From the NCBI GenBank assembly GCA_025642065.1, contig JAODUP010000227.1, positions 658,872-722,871 on the forward strand: 64,000 bases of DNA. The letters run 5' to 3'. Shown in pieces: positions 45,401-59,216 of this stretch. Below the pieces are notes generated by a model. It worked only from the letters and a program-made list of their open reading frames with translations. It was not told the DNA's origin and did no database searches. The number at the start of each line of letters is the position of its first letter. The stretch's first letter is position 1. Made by a program: the position numbers and the translations under genes. This stretch comes from Paralvinella palmiformis. Taxonomy: Eukaryota; Annelida; Polychaeta; Terebellida; Alvinellidae.

Positions 45401-46213
45401 CCTATTTATTTTTCTGGACAACCTTCATTTGACCTTTATATGTCGGATTAATCAGGTCATCCATATAGTAGAATTCGTTAGTGCTACAATATCCCAACTT
45501 CACTATTTTTGGACCATCAATGTAGGCACATCAAAGATCCTCGCATAGTCCATACACACTAGCACTGACGTAATCAATGCAGGCCTGTGTCTGTTGAGAT
45601 CCGTTGATGAGGTTATGAGCTCTACTAATGATGGTTTTATTACAGACATCGATAGTGTCCTATCTTATTTTCAATTCCATGGTAATATCTCTCAGATAGG
45701 TTCCATGTTGACACGTCACTTTGCCGTTTAACATTTTTGCTCATCCATATTTTCTTGATTATATTATACTTGATCCGACGGATAGAACATCCGGGTCACT
45801 TAATTTGTTATCGCAGTTCAGGTGTTTCCCATTTTACTTGTTCGAACTCGTTATTCATCAGTACCCGCAACGGCCTTTCGCTTATTGGTTTCAACTATTA
45901 GTTGATAAGCTTAAGATGCTATTCGATGTAGGGGTTCCCTTTCAGCGAATTGTTGCTGCAAATGGCGCATCTCCGTCTGGATCACTTACTTCCACGATGC
46001 GGGTTTCCATGTATCCTAGAACTAGCTCTTTTAAGATAGCTAGTCATTGAACGTTTACGACATCACCCTGTTCCATAATATTCTCGTCTAATAGATGATC
46101 TAGATTAGTATCATCGTCCTGCATCTTGTTATTCTATGACTTCGTGTTCTATAATTAGCATCTTGGACCATACACTAGAAATGAGCCGGAATCAGGATTT
46201 GATTCTCTGTCAC

Positions 46214-46369
46214 GATGATGATGCTGATTGGTGTTTTACGGCCACTTTGTGCACAAGGTAGGCTAAATGGGCCGAGCGACCTCCAAAGGTAATGAGGCGA
46301 ATTCAAAGACGAAACAACCTTCAGATATGCCCACACCGAGATTCGAAGCGCTAGACCACGGAGGCGCCC
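46214..46369 (-). mobile_element. SINE family 1 copy with internal deletion
   Basis: Family 1 body and B-box end (ATTCGAA) are fused directly to the A-box head (CTAGACCACGGAGGCGCC), losing the sequence between them. TCTCTGTCAC flanks it (46204-46213 and 46370-46379), a 10-bp target duplication. Confidence 0.85.
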
Positions 46370-46411
46370 TCTCTGTCACACTGAAGCATTAAATTTACTC
46401 ATGTCTCCGGT

Positions 46412-48818
46412 GAATCCGGGACATTTAGCCAACGAACATTTAGCCAACGGACACTTAGCCAACGGACATTTAAGCCAATATTTGCAGGGGGACATTTAGC
46501 CAACATTCAAAATTTTTGATTATGTTTATGTGAAGTTTTCATAAATATAGTTGTTTCAATAAACACAAATCATTGTATGTAATTGTATTTTTGTAATTCA
46601 TTGTACAAATGTAACAAACACAAAGTGATGGTCTCATATTCTAAAACTTGCAAACACAGATGTTACCTATAGTCTACAGCTGTTATATTCAATCGTCAAT
46701 GTTGTATGTAATTGAATTTTATTCAATTCATTGTACGAATGTAATGATCACAAACAAATGTCTATACTCTAAAATCTGAAGAAAAAAAAACCATTGCATA
46801 TAATACATTCTTTATTTCTGACATGTTGTCTATAGGTGTATATTGTAAGTATTCCTATTATTAAGTCTACATCGTATACTTTTAATATATTTGTTTGTGT
46901 TATCTATATTCTTTCCATATTTTATATTTCTTAACTGGGCGCTAAGTATAAATATACTTGAATAAAATATTGAGTCATTTAAGAACAAAAAAAAACCCAT
47001 AGCGAGCCATAATAATCTCATTTAAATTTATCGCTCAAATAATGACACGAGTATTTCTTTATAGTGTCTGTAATTAACAAACATCAAAATGCTCAATGGC
47101 TTCAATGCCATTCCATGTCTTGCTTACGGTTATTGAATTTTGCTTTAAATACGGACGTATATCTGTATGATTTTAAAATGTGTCACACAGACTATCAGTA
47201 TGTCACGAATTCAATAATCATATTCTCGTTTATCCCACATATTATCATGCAACAAACCTTGTGGATCAACAAATTCTGACTGTACATAAAACAGAATCAC
47301 TGTAAAGGAAGCCAGATCTAGTTGCCCTGTGGCCCTTTTATCCTACTAAGCCTATAAAAATCACTGGTTCCAGGTGAAAGAAGTTTAATGTCATTGGGGA
47401 TGGTCTGGTCAACTTGAAGGTACACCAAACAGAAGCACTTTAAACAAAGCCAGATCTATTTGAACTAGGTGACCCATTTATTTGATAGTATCTTTCACAT
47501 ACAAGCATTTTTATTAGCACACTATTCAATATTTGTAGTATGGACAGTTGCTCTGCACTTTAATTCTCTAATAATTGGTAATATTCATCCCAATAATTAT
47601 ATAGGTAATATGATACTAAGAAATATATTTATGAATTAAAAATCATTTACGTTTTAAAAACATTTCCTCATTAACAATTCACTGGTGAGTAAGTGTCCAC
47701 TTTTCATTTTGTTTGGTGAGCACCTGTCCGGGTGAGCAACTGTCCTACACCCTAATATTTGACACATGAATGTCTACATGAATAGTAGGAATATAACAAA
47801 ATAATTACATTTATTGTTCTTCTGCACAAAAAGTGAATATTGTCTATCTGAACAGTTAATAGTCTAATTCGGCACTGCCTCTGAGAATCCTATAGCAGAA
47901 TACCATATTAAAAGCTTTACTGTTGCATAGAAGATTGTACACTTTAGTGTGAATATTTACAAAGTTTGAAAATATTCGCTCACTTGATGCTGATGAAACT
48001 GAATCCATTGAACATTTTGTGTAGTGGACTATTATTAGCTTGCTGATGATCACACTTTTTGCACTTTGCACATTTCTTATTTCCAACGGCAACATGTAAA
48101 AAATGTTCCCAAGTGGAATTCTCTGGCCTTCCACCTTTATACAGTACTAAAGGCTGGATATCAAATAATAATCACAGTATTAGTTCAATAATTTAAGCCA
48201 ACATGCAGGTATGTATCAATGTGATATAACATTATGATCATGAGAAAGTGTAACACTGCTTCAAATTAAATTCAGACTGGCTTTCTATACTGAGGTAAAA
48301 TGAAGTCACATTTTAAAACTATGATATATCACCTGGGTTATGCAGTCACATCTTAACAACATTACAATAAATGTAAGTGTCAACATTGGATGAGACTAGT
48401 AGATTATCTGCCGTATATACAAGTAGTAATTACCCACATGCCAGATATAGTTAAATAGTTAACGGTGTTAATAACGTCTATGTAAAAAAAATCCCAACCC
48501 TGACATATTGCATGTTGCATATCATTGTTTATATTTATGTATAATAACGAAGAAAACAGTATACATTAATATAAATATACAAATTGTACAAAAAGCAGCA
48601 ATAATTATTATGTTGCTAACATCTTATCTAAAGATAGGCCTATATTTGCAACATCCATAAAGAGAACATAATATTGACAGAGTATACACAAACTCAAAAA
48701 TATAACAATGTACATGTAGATGTAAGATGAAAATTTTGAATGTTGGCTAAATGTCCCCCTGCAAATATTGGCTAAATGTCCGTTGGCTAAGTGTCCGTTG
48801 GCTAAATGTCCGGATACC
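46412..48818. mobile_element. hAT deletion derivative with tandem-unit terminal inverted repeats
   Basis: The terminal arms (46412-46518 and 48729-48818) are near-identical inverted copies made of repeated GGACATTTAGCCAAC units and a central TTTGCAGGGGGACATTTAGC. The left arm has one unit more. GTCTCCGGT flanks the element on both sides (46403-46411 and 48819-48827). On the minus strand a BED zinc finger (48016-48150, GGRPENSTWEHF and CAKCKKCDHQQ) is followed almost at once, in another frame, by a hAT C-terminal dimerisation-like segment (47880-48010, SSASSERIFSNF and VFCYRILRG). The catalytic middle is therefore deleted. Confidence 0.88.
47880..48150 (-). pseudogene. BED finger joined to hAT dimerisation domain (internally deleted transposase)
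   Basis: The BED finger has the W..F and C..C spacing with a downstream histidine (SPLHK). The hATC-like segment has S(S/A)ASSER.FS and the FCYR(I/L)L(R/K)G end. The two are in different frames, so no functional transposase can be made. Cut-and-paste mobility would require enzyme from a related full-length element. Confidence 0.7.
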
Positions 48819-49384
48819 GTCTCCGGTATGTCAAAGCCAGCATAATATTGCCCAAAGATGTCACAGATTTGTTTTTCATATTGAAATTACTTTGTCAATA
48901 TTCTAGTAATCCCAACTTTCACTACTCGAATTTGTATTCGATGTGGTGGGCATTAAAAAAATACAATTCAGACATAAAGTGACTAGTGTTGACTACCGTA
49001 GTTTTGCCGAACTCATGTGGATTCAAAAATCAAATCGATGTAAGACTTTGGCCTGTTGCCAGCGGCGAGGCGCAAACAAACCTGACACATTGTATATGGT
49101 AAAGGGGGAAAGCGAGATTGGTCCCAGCTTTAATAGGAATAACACCTAAATGTAAACAAAGGTTCGGAAATAAAATTCTAGAACATTCAAGATAGTCTCT
49201 TCAATATTCCAGAATATCTTATTAACTTCTAGAGATCTATATCACCGAGTATTGCTATTAAATATATGTTTACCTCCTGTATATCAACCTAGATTGGGAG
49301 ATATATTTATCTCTTATTTTGGCCAACCAGGCAACGCATAAACTTAATTTGACAGATATTCAAAATATTCACGCATATATATGA

Positions 49385-49402
49385 TGCACACACACACACA
49401 CA

Positions 49403-49437
<35 letters not shown>
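49385..49437. repeat. (CA)n microsatellite
   Basis: CA run with one CAGACA interruption. A shorter one lies at 49762-49790. The surrounding region (48830-52000) contains no recognisable gene. Confidence 0.9.
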
Positions 49438-49760
49438 GTACGTAGTATGGTCATATCCTATCTATAGATAACTAAAGTATTTGTCCTTAACAATGATCAA
49501 TCATAAAAAAGTTCAAACGACTTCACAGACGAAAAGTAAAATCTAACTTGCTGACATCAGCATTTTATACAGCAGTTGGTTCAGTATATAGTACGACCAT
49601 TAGACCATCTCGTTCATGCTAAACTCGAGGAACAGCCTCGGGCTCTTCTAGTTAAGGAACGTAATGATAAACCACGCAGCAATCTTCGGCCGGTGATTTA
49701 TTAACTAACCGCTCGGTGTCATATGACATCCGGAAAAACTGTGCTGCGGAATCGCCCCCT

Positions 49761-49792
<32 letters not shown>

Positions 49793-52060
49793 TGTCACTC
49801 GCCTGATAACAGATGTCCATCAGAAAATGTTGGGACCTTCCTTTAATGGGAACCTTATCGCTCTTGTAGCTGTCTCAATCCACCTCGATGAGAGAGTGAC
49901 CATTTCAGTTTTAGAGATAAATTTGCCAAAAATGCAGCGATTTTCCTTGTCGGGGACAGATACAGAGGTAGATTCCGGCCAACCAGGTGCAGCGTGTCTT
50001 ATCGCGATAACAGCTGGTATATGTGATGCAGGTAAAGGTTTGTAAATAAAACCTGTTATTAGGAAGCTGACTTGACGGTTTGCTAGACTTCGTCCGGTGT
50101 TCTAGTCTAGTTGATAATGCTACTTGACATCTATATGTAGATCCTGTGTTTTAGTCTTGCTGTTATCGCCCTAGGTATCAACAATTTAGTCTGGCTTGTG
50201 TACGAATAATGGGAGGGAAGGAAGGGTTGAAGGTTGTGTTTTCGTTCTCATGTGTTCGGTGGCCTCCCTACTCCAATGACAGGTTAATAGAGTTCGTCTA
50301 TAACCAATACCGTGGTGTGTGTGTTATGTTAGATCGGCGCTAAATTACGGGGAGACTTCAACGTCGGTTATTAACTACGTCGTTTATCTGACTTGCGTCG
50401 TTATATCGACGACTTTCTGTATAATGTCTACTTTTATCATAGCTAACTTTTGTGTTGTCTCCAACATTGACTATTGGGTAAAATATCCCACTGAACACTA
50501 TCCCGATGTAAGCGTGAGTTATTACTATTTTTGAAAATTTTAAACACCAGACTTGACTCTTAAAGAAAATACACCATGTGTTTCTAGTGTGTATTAAACA
50601 ATGTGCATGATATACAAACGACATGTAGCCAGGGATTTTGACATGTGTAAATAAACTTGAAAATCGTTCTGAAATCATCAATGTATTCTAATGTTTGGTG
50701 GATTACGTAGAGGGTTAGATCCATTCGAATTTGTATGACTAGCCAGTTATTATATTTTAATACTTTTCAATGTGACTGATTCATAGTGATACAACAAAGA
50801 CCAATAACAAAATGTGCCAATCGAAACGAAAGGTTCATAAAAATATAACTTTTCGGTATCCGTCTAACCCAGGCAATAATAACCGCGATGTTTCGAATAT
50901 TTAAACGCACCATTTTGTATGACTAAGTTTAAAAAATTGATGTTTTGTATAATTAATATCCCAACCACTCTCTGGCTTCGCCTTGCGCTCGTGTGGTGGG
51001 CGTAAATGTGTTACTTTTTCTGTCAATTAGCTCTTGTGCAGCAGACATAATAGTTGTTCGCTTATTGAAAGACGTCTTTGATAAGTGTGATAAAACACAA
51101 TGTCAAGAGGTTTTTATCAAAGAAAAAACACCGCAAATAGCTCCTGTCTGACACCTGGATAAACATATGACTTACAGGGAGGGAAATGAAACTTATAATG
51201 ATGCGAATTATGTTTTGGTTCGAACAATATATTTCTCGCTGATTAATTACGTAATGTAGCTTTAATGATAGCATTGACATAGAGTAATGCCTTTGACTTG
51301 GCGTATTTGTAAGTTTATAGTTTTCAGCATAATTTTTTATAAGAACACCATACCGAGCCAAACCTCCCGTGTGGGTGTTTAGAAAGATATAATTTACTTA
51401 CATTTTATGTGCCAACGAGAAGGTTCTGTTGTTTTTCACCCTCAGCCTATAGTTTGTTGATCACGATGTACGAAGCAAGATTTTAGTTCACTCTTATACG
51501 GTGTCAAACGCTCCGCGATACGAAGCGTCACTTGTCACGCCATGAACACATCATTCGCACAGCCGTCGAGAGACGGCGCTATACAGAGGCCAAAACCAAA
51601 AACGACATTTTCTCCCGATGTTCACGATCCTGAAATAGCAAAAAAAATCCTATCCCATTTGTGGATTCTGTCGAGTATACAGTTTTAAAAAATATGTCCA
51701 CCAAGGCAGGCTAGCGTGACCTATGCCTCTTTCTTTCTCTCTCGCACGCGCGCGTCATATAAACCTAATTGTTACTCGATAGAGATAAAATTAATACTCT
51801 GAAGCCGATATAATCTGGACCTCTCAGTGACCTCAAAGCCAGTCATATAACAGGCGAAATAAAATAACTTCATCAAAGGCTCTATAAGAAGAAACAAGTC
51901 AGACGGCTTGAGCTCAAAGTCAAATAGAAATCTTTTGTGGGACGACATCAAAAAACAAACATTGACGCTTTACGTCAAGAAACAAGTCATCGGCTTGGGC
52001 TCATAACAAAAAGAGAGGAGGAACACTTGATTTATATATGCCACTCACCTGAACAGGTAT

Positions 52061-52062
<2 letters not shown>

Positions 52063-52152
<90 letters not shown>
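52063..52152. repeat. (CA)n(TA)n compound microsatellite
   Basis: About 29 CA units followed by TA units. Frames across it are artefacts. Confidence 0.95.
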
Positions 52153-52156
<4 letters not shown>

Positions 52157-53073
52157 GTACACAAACATGCAAGAATATCCGCACAGAGACACATATCTCG
52201 GTCAGATGCACATACGCAAGCACACACACACATACCGATCTATTTCCGTTTAATCTATCTGGGTGGTAGCATATTTTACAAACTACTAAAATCTCTATTT
52301 CTCCATCATCCTATCTTATACTAACCTTTTCCCTCTCTCTGATTATCGACATGTTTTGCAGTGAGTCGTGTGTGTATGTGTGTGTGTTTGCGCGTGTGTG
52401 TAATATGATACCCGCTTATCGGTCATTTCGTGACATTTCGTACTCCAGCCAAACGCAGCCCAGTAAATACTTTTGTAGCCTCAGCCGCTCACCAGTAAGT
52501 CTCTCTGAATGGACAGTGGCGCCTCCCTCCGCTGTATGTAAACAGTACACCGACAGGGGGAGCTGCCATTCAATTAAACTGTCCACTTAACGCCATAAGC
52601 GTAGTACACTTGATTAGAAACACCACACACTACAGTAGCCAGAGATAAAGATAGCAATTCTACAACCAAGCCAGATTATGTCTATGTCTCTGTATGTGTG
52701 CATTCATGTACAAATTGCTTTTATAAATATTGTCCTTCCCATAATGGGTGGTAGATAGTATCTAGTGGCCAAATATTAGTATTATTATTTTTATTGTCGA
52801 TTACAATGGTGACCACAGCGCCGCCTAGATAAACTTTTGATAGGAATATCTTAGGAGTCTGTGGGGAATGTTTGAATGGATGGGTTTACCGAGCGAGCAA
52901 AATTTCTGTAGTTATTTTGGCTGGCCAATGTGGAATTAAGACGACCCCCGCCACCCACAGGAGCCTCTGCCAAAGTTGTGATTGAACACAGTATTTTTGT
53001 TCACGTGTGGTTAATAGTCAAGTTGATAAACGGAGACCGGAATACATTTTATGACGTTATCGGATATTGGATT

Positions 53074-53194
<121 letters not shown>

Positions 53195-54805
53195 ACCTGC
53201 ATTATGTTACCACCTACGTAAGAACGCTCGGTAATCTTTAAGGCGGAATCGTTCATTAAGGCAGATATATTACTAAACGAATTGGAGAAATGAGTATTTA
53301 TTGACCTCTTAGGCGGTTGGTCGTGTATGGTAGATGGTCGTATGAACATGTTTTAATGTATAGTAAACGCTGCCCTGACGACGACCTGCCATGACAATAG
53401 ATCACAAATGCCAATCTGAAAACTAGTATCTGGCTCTCCGTCATTGATCGGGCTGGCACAGGGTTAAATACTGCCCTGAAATTGACAGGTCCTCGCTTCA
53501 AATCCACAAACCTGTCTATATCAGAAGATTTCTGACATAGTGAGTTCCACGATAGAAAGGCCACCGGCTGAATACAATTACATTTAACATAACATTAAAT
53601 GTGGATTTATCTGAAGAAAACTATCATATAATTATCATAATTCGTGTATTTTAGTGTTGCCTTTCGATCATCAAAGGGAACAAAGTGTAGATAAGCATGA
53701 AGGTTTCGTTATAATATATTCTTGAGAAATATAAATAATTAATCGCACATATTTTACACTTCATACGCAATTTTCTTTTGTTTGCATTTGGCTGTTCGGA
53801 CCAAGAAGTGCAATATTCGTAAATACGCTTTTGTTCCAAAACTCTATGCTTGGCTGACACTTGCTTACGTTGTTATAACCGGGCTATACAAACAGTTTGT
53901 ACTTAGTGACGTCAGATTTGAGGAGAATCCGGTATCTGACTGGCTTCAAAATGGCGGCGCCCACAGACCAGTTATAGTCGAATCACCACCAGTACTTTGA
54001 ACTGAATAATTTAATATGAGGTTGATCGTGTTCCAATTTTAACATCATTAATAATTTGAGCGACTATTTTTTTTCTTTTAGTCCTTAAAATTTGGATTGA
54101 AATTGAGTTGTTTCTTTAACTGTCTGCTGATGCAACCAGTCACGATTGGAGGAGACACTTTTTCACAGACAGTTGATTTAAGTTAGAAAGGTTGACATAC
54201 CAGGGAAAAATGAATAATGGGCAATTTCTGCAACGACTGCGCCATCTAGCGAACGTTCGTTTGTTGGCCGAGTTTCACCGGGCTCCCTGAACCATCTGAT
54301 AAAACCATTCTTTTACCAATTCTGAGTTCACGGAGATTACAGTATGTTTCATATATTGATAACATGTCTATTACAGTTCCCAACTCGATGATTTATTTCC
54401 AATAACATGTAACTTTCCCCATGCAAATAATCTTATCTATTAGTAAGAATAATTCTACGTTATATTTAATAAAATGAAACTGCTACAATAACTCGTAGAT
54501 CGATTTAGTTTTGTGAATCACCCAAAACGTAAATTTACAAACAATTAGTGAATTGCATTTCTTGTTCCATGCTACTACATGGCTTCACTGACCCGCAAAC
54601 CACAGTAGACGGGGACTGCGCATGCGTCGAGGAAATTGTCTATTATAAGGGGTTCTTGCGATTCACAATGCTAAACGTCTAGATAGACTATGATAGACAG
54701 TTTACACAAATATATTCTTGGGAAACAACATTCTTAAATATTCAGGAAGATCTCTTGTAAAAGTGAGGAAGTTGACAAATTGTTTCTTATGATTTACTAA
54801 ATTAG

Positions 54806-55037
54806 GAATTTCAACATTCAAACAGGAACCAAAACGTAGTAATCCTATCCAAGCTGTTCTTGGCTGCGAAATGTTTATTAGCGGCTAGATATGGCAGTAT
54901 ACTCAACAAGCACTTGAACAAGGTACTGGCAAAAGACCGGTTCCCTACGCCCTCCCACACCTGGCGAGAACCAGAGGAACTACAGCTATTTGGTAGAAAA
55001 CTACTAAGAAACAACGCTGGGCTGATATTACAAAAAG
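54806..55037 (+). other. Candidate internal exon of unknown identity
   Basis: Follows an AG acceptor (ACTAAATTAG) and runs 77 codons to a weak GTAAAA donor. Reads NVVILSKLFLAAKCLLAARY, then KVLAKDRFPTPSHTWREPEE and LFGRKLLRNN. Its amphipathic, alanine/leucine-rich start and GC content above the local average are coding-like. No family recognised, and no partner exon found within several kb. Confidence 0.25.
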
Positions 55038-55589
55038 GTAAAACGGCAGTTTGTCGATAAGTGGTACTCGAAACATCTGTGATTTTGTTTTAACGATAAA
55101 TCTAATTAACATTCAGGAGCAACTGAAGATATTAATCGGAGAGAGAAGATAAATAACTCGGGTAGAAATCATATGTTTAACTTTTATTTAAGGTAACAAA
55201 CGTAGATTGTCCGCTCGGAAATCTCACCTCCAACGAGCGTTTATACAAAATGACAACAACAGAAGCAGATGAGACGGCTACTCTATCTTTCTGTGTATTC
55301 ATTTTAATCAACATATGCATCAGCTGAGATACAAATAGATCTATAAATTATAGAACTTCTTGTATAAAAGACGTCAGTTATTTTATAATGATACATAATA
55401 TATAAATAACTTTGACCTAATTAAATGGCAGACGATCAAGATGATGTTTAGTTCGCTGACTTTATCACCAGATATATACCGATAATCCATTTTATATACG
55501 ATGTACAAGTCAAGAAATTATTATCACCGAACAGTATTGAAATATTTATTGGTTTAGAACATTTTAGTAATGTATATTATAAGTGACAA

Positions 55590-55762
55590 CAATAACAACA
55601 ACAGCAACAGGAAGCAACAAAACAACAACGACAACAACAACAATAAAAACAGGAAGCAACAAAACAACAACGAAATAACAATAATAAAAACAACAGGAAG
55701 CAACAAAACAATAATAATAACAACAACAGGAAGCAACAAAAATAACAACAACAATAACAGAC
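55590..55762. repeat. CAA-rich minisatellite
   Basis: Three to four units of about 40 bp containing GGAAGCAACAAAACAACAAC, embedded in trinucleotide-like AAC/AAT sequence. All six frames stay open through it and are not genes. Confidence 0.85.
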
Positions 55763-56017
55763 GAAACACGTATATGCGTATAAATGTACGTTAAATGCGC
55801 AGGCACGCACGCACATAATTATTGTTTTAATTTACTCAACTATAAGTGTTAGTTTTAGTCCCATTTATATATCGTTTGTAAATGAGCTTCATTTATAATG
55901 AACGGTTATAGATTGTATAATAAACATCTACTAGACCTACAGGCATTTTTTAGGTTTTTATTGCTGGTATATGGTATTATAAAACAACGAAAGCATTTTA
56001 CAAATGAAGTTGTATCA

Positions 56018-56066
56018 CACACACACACACACACACACGAGAGAGAGAGAGAGAGAGAGAGAGAGG
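56018..56066. repeat. (CA)n(GA)n microsatellite
   Basis: CA run passing into a GA run; noncoding. Confidence 0.9.
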
Positions 56067-57850
56067 GTGCCATAGAGAGAGATACACATACTTATGTTAA
56101 TTGCAGTTGAACAAAACTCCAGGTCAGGAAGTCCCACGTATGACGAGCGCCGATTCTAACCAATAAATGGGCCAGTTGCCAGTTGGCTTGTTTTCCCAAC
56201 TGTTCGCTAGGTGCAGCACCGTTTTCGCAATATCCGATGAGGTTGGCTAACGAGAGAATGAAAATAACACACAAATCCTACGATTTAGATCTGGTACGGA
56301 ATATATAGGCAGATATCTGCCTTTGTTCTTACCAGATTGACTCCACATATATGGAAAAACATAAATCTGAACTCTGAAAACCGGAGTTTTACTAAGAATA
56401 TTCCGCGGCCAGCGGCCCTGTTTATAGTGGAAAGTATAGGCGTCTATACGGGAGATCACGGATATGGTGGACAACCGTGTTTGTTTACAATTATTAACCG
56501 CCTGTTAATTATTAACGCCTGTTAACACCAATGACATACACTTAAAACGAAAAGGAAATACATTTTTTCTATTAGCTTAAATAGTATTCCATCAAAAACA
56601 ATAGTCAATCACAAACACGTTTTGATAATTGGGAGTAACTGGCGGATTATTACAAGACGTTTTCAGTGTTGTTGATCCATCTGCCTGTCAAACAACATGC
56701 CACTCATGTGGATGTCTGCCAACGCCATTTATCACGACTCGTCGCAGCGAATGATGGCCGGTCCGAGTCACTTATTTTGTTTACATGCCTTTCTAACTAA
56801 ACCTTTCGATGTTTTAAACATGTTCACGATAAAATTGCCGAGTTTACTGGTAAAATGTAATACGTGTCGGGTTGATATCGGTTTTGAAAAAGTGGTGTTT
56901 TTTCTTGCTACATGTACGTATCGGTATCTGGATAGATCTGGGAGGTGAAGCGCCAGTCATTGACCTCCCCGGAAGTCGGCAACTGAGCCATTGACTGACT
57001 GACTCACTCACTCAGATTCCATGAATTCCTAGAAAGGTCAATCCAGAAATGGTAGGAATAAATACTATTCAGTACTGAAATGAAAAACCTACGGTATGTT
57101 ACATGCATACGTCTATGTGTCCATATACAATTTTTGTTTTGGTTTGGTTTTGCAATAGAACAATCAAATTTGTGGCTGTCATTTTGTAAACACACGGCTT
57201 GGGATGCGATTTCTTAGCAAACAACACATATATGTTCGTTATAATTTTTTTAGCTTGAACATATATGAGTTCGGTCGGAAAGATTTATCTCATATGCCAG
57301 ATCTTGCTATTTCATAAATCCTATCCATGTTCTTGTTTGTGAAGAAGTGTTTTGGTTAAGACAATATTATTCGTGTTACAAGTAGCACTTCTCGATGAAC
57401 TGCTGTTTTACCAGCTTACAGGGATTATTTGTATTTTTTTCAACAGACTGCGAAAGATATAATCCCCCATCAAAACTGTAGATAAGACAAATTCTAATCA
57501 ATTGTTATTAAAAAAAAGTTTTAAAAAATGATGGTATTAAGCGGTAAAGACAAATTCAGGTTCTGGCCAGCATTATGGCGCCATTTAAATAATTCTTGTG
57601 AATATTCGGTTCTGTTTGTTTTTATACACAAACTCATCTAAAAAGGGTTCTGGCTCCTAAAGATTTTTTAAAGATTTTTTAAGCTATCAGCCCAGGGTTG
57701 TGTAACATAAGTTTCTACCCTACATCCTACACCTACGCTCTCGCTAGATGGGAGTGTGAGTTGGGAAATGGCTATTCTCTACAACGTTCTGACACCAGCA
57801 CCAATATTCAGTTTCAAGTGAGAGCGTTATGATGGGTCAAAAGCTGACTA

Positions 57851-57852
<2 letters not shown>

Positions 57853-57909
<57 letters not shown>
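57853..57909. repeat. (TA)n microsatellite
   Basis: About 28 TA units. The flanking 56.5-59.0 kb shows no recognisable gene or element. Confidence 0.95.
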
Positions 57910-57912
<3 letters not shown>

Positions 57913-59030
57913 CCTCTGATAGTACTGTGATGTGTTGTGAATTATAGCCCCGTATAGTAAATAGTATCTCGAAGGGGGGCGTTAGTTGGGCCTAATTAAA
58001 TACATCTATTTATTCTGTGAAGAATATTTATACACAATTATCGGCTAATCATGAGCATTAAACCTGTAAATTAAATCACCCTCGCAGATATTATATTGTT
58101 GCTAGCAATGGCCTGAAAGAAAACTAGGCCGAGCACTCAATGGTGTTTGATTCGGCCGTCATGACCAAACAGTGCTGACTTCCGGTAGGGGCAAAAAGCA
58201 ACGTTGAAGCGTCTGTGCTTCGAGTTTTGAACCTACGAATAAAGACATTTATTGTGGCGTGTGCATTATAATTTTGTGTGTGCAAAGAATTGTATTACTC
58301 CTGTCATATTATTTGCCATGAAATATGTACATGTCATTTTATGAAAGTCCGTAGATCTAGTTTAGTTGGGATCAAACGCCAGAGACAGAGGGTAAATATA
58401 ATAATAATAGTTAAGCTTAATTTCCTGCCAAAAAACAACGCTTTAACAGATATTTTAAATGTGTTCCTCATATTCCTTATATTCCTTTTGTATTACTTCC
58501 ACGCCCATGGCTTATGCAACCATCGACACAACAATACTTCACCTAGTTTATAAACCTGATTTTGCAGTCTTCATTCCTTTTTGCCCCAGCGGGATGTCAG
58601 GGGATCTGTTTATCATCAAATCGGCCACCGTGTTCGGTCTAGTTTTCTTTAAAGTCAATGGTTGCTAACATTAACAGTGACAGATCATCAGGTTGTAGGA
58701 TGGAATATTATCGTTGCCTTTGTAAGGAGGGTTGTTTCATCCACCAGTTAAAGGTTCTGAACTAATCTGGACAATGTGGAAGTCTATAGACATCTTTCTC
58801 GTTACGAAAATGGCCATATTATTACAACACAGTTTGCTGTGCTTTAGAACATCCTAACGCATTTGTAGAATACCGAGTGATCCATCACTAATGTACACGT
58901 GTTTGTGATATAGAGATTATTGTTAATCCCATTGTTCTCATTCAGGCGACCTCCGCTTCTGGAGTTGAAATCGGTGTTCAACTGTAAGATGTTTGATACT
59001 GACTTAATGTTATTAGAAACTGAAAATCGC

Positions 59031-59216
59031 ATGATGATGATGACGATTGATGTTTTACGGCCACTTTTGTGCACATGGTAGGCTAAATCGGCCGAGTGAC
59101 CTCCAAAGGTAATGAAGCGAAGTCAAAAGATGAAACACCCTTCAGATATGGCCACGCCAAGATTCGAACACAGGTGGTAGTGATCTGTGGGTCAACTTGC
59201 TACCGCTAGACCACGG
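59031..59216 (-). mobile_element. SINE family 1 copy
   Basis: Family body (TTACCTTTGGAGGTCACTCG, TAGCCTACCATG on the minus strand), B box near GTTCGAATC and the head TCTAGCGGTAGC. ATC-type tail at its left edge. Target duplication not obvious. Confidence 0.8.

Noticed and set aside
49716..50045. 109-codon plus frame
   Set aside because: It begins in a (CA)n tract that encodes an HT run, and the rest has no recognisable domain.
55554..55816. Four overlapping open frames on both strands
   Set aside because: All result from CAA-rich low-complexity sequence that lacks stops in most frames.
56092..56274. 60-codon minus frame with a signal-peptide-like start
   Set aside because: A hydrophobic N-terminus of this length arises often by chance; no conserved features or neighbours support it.
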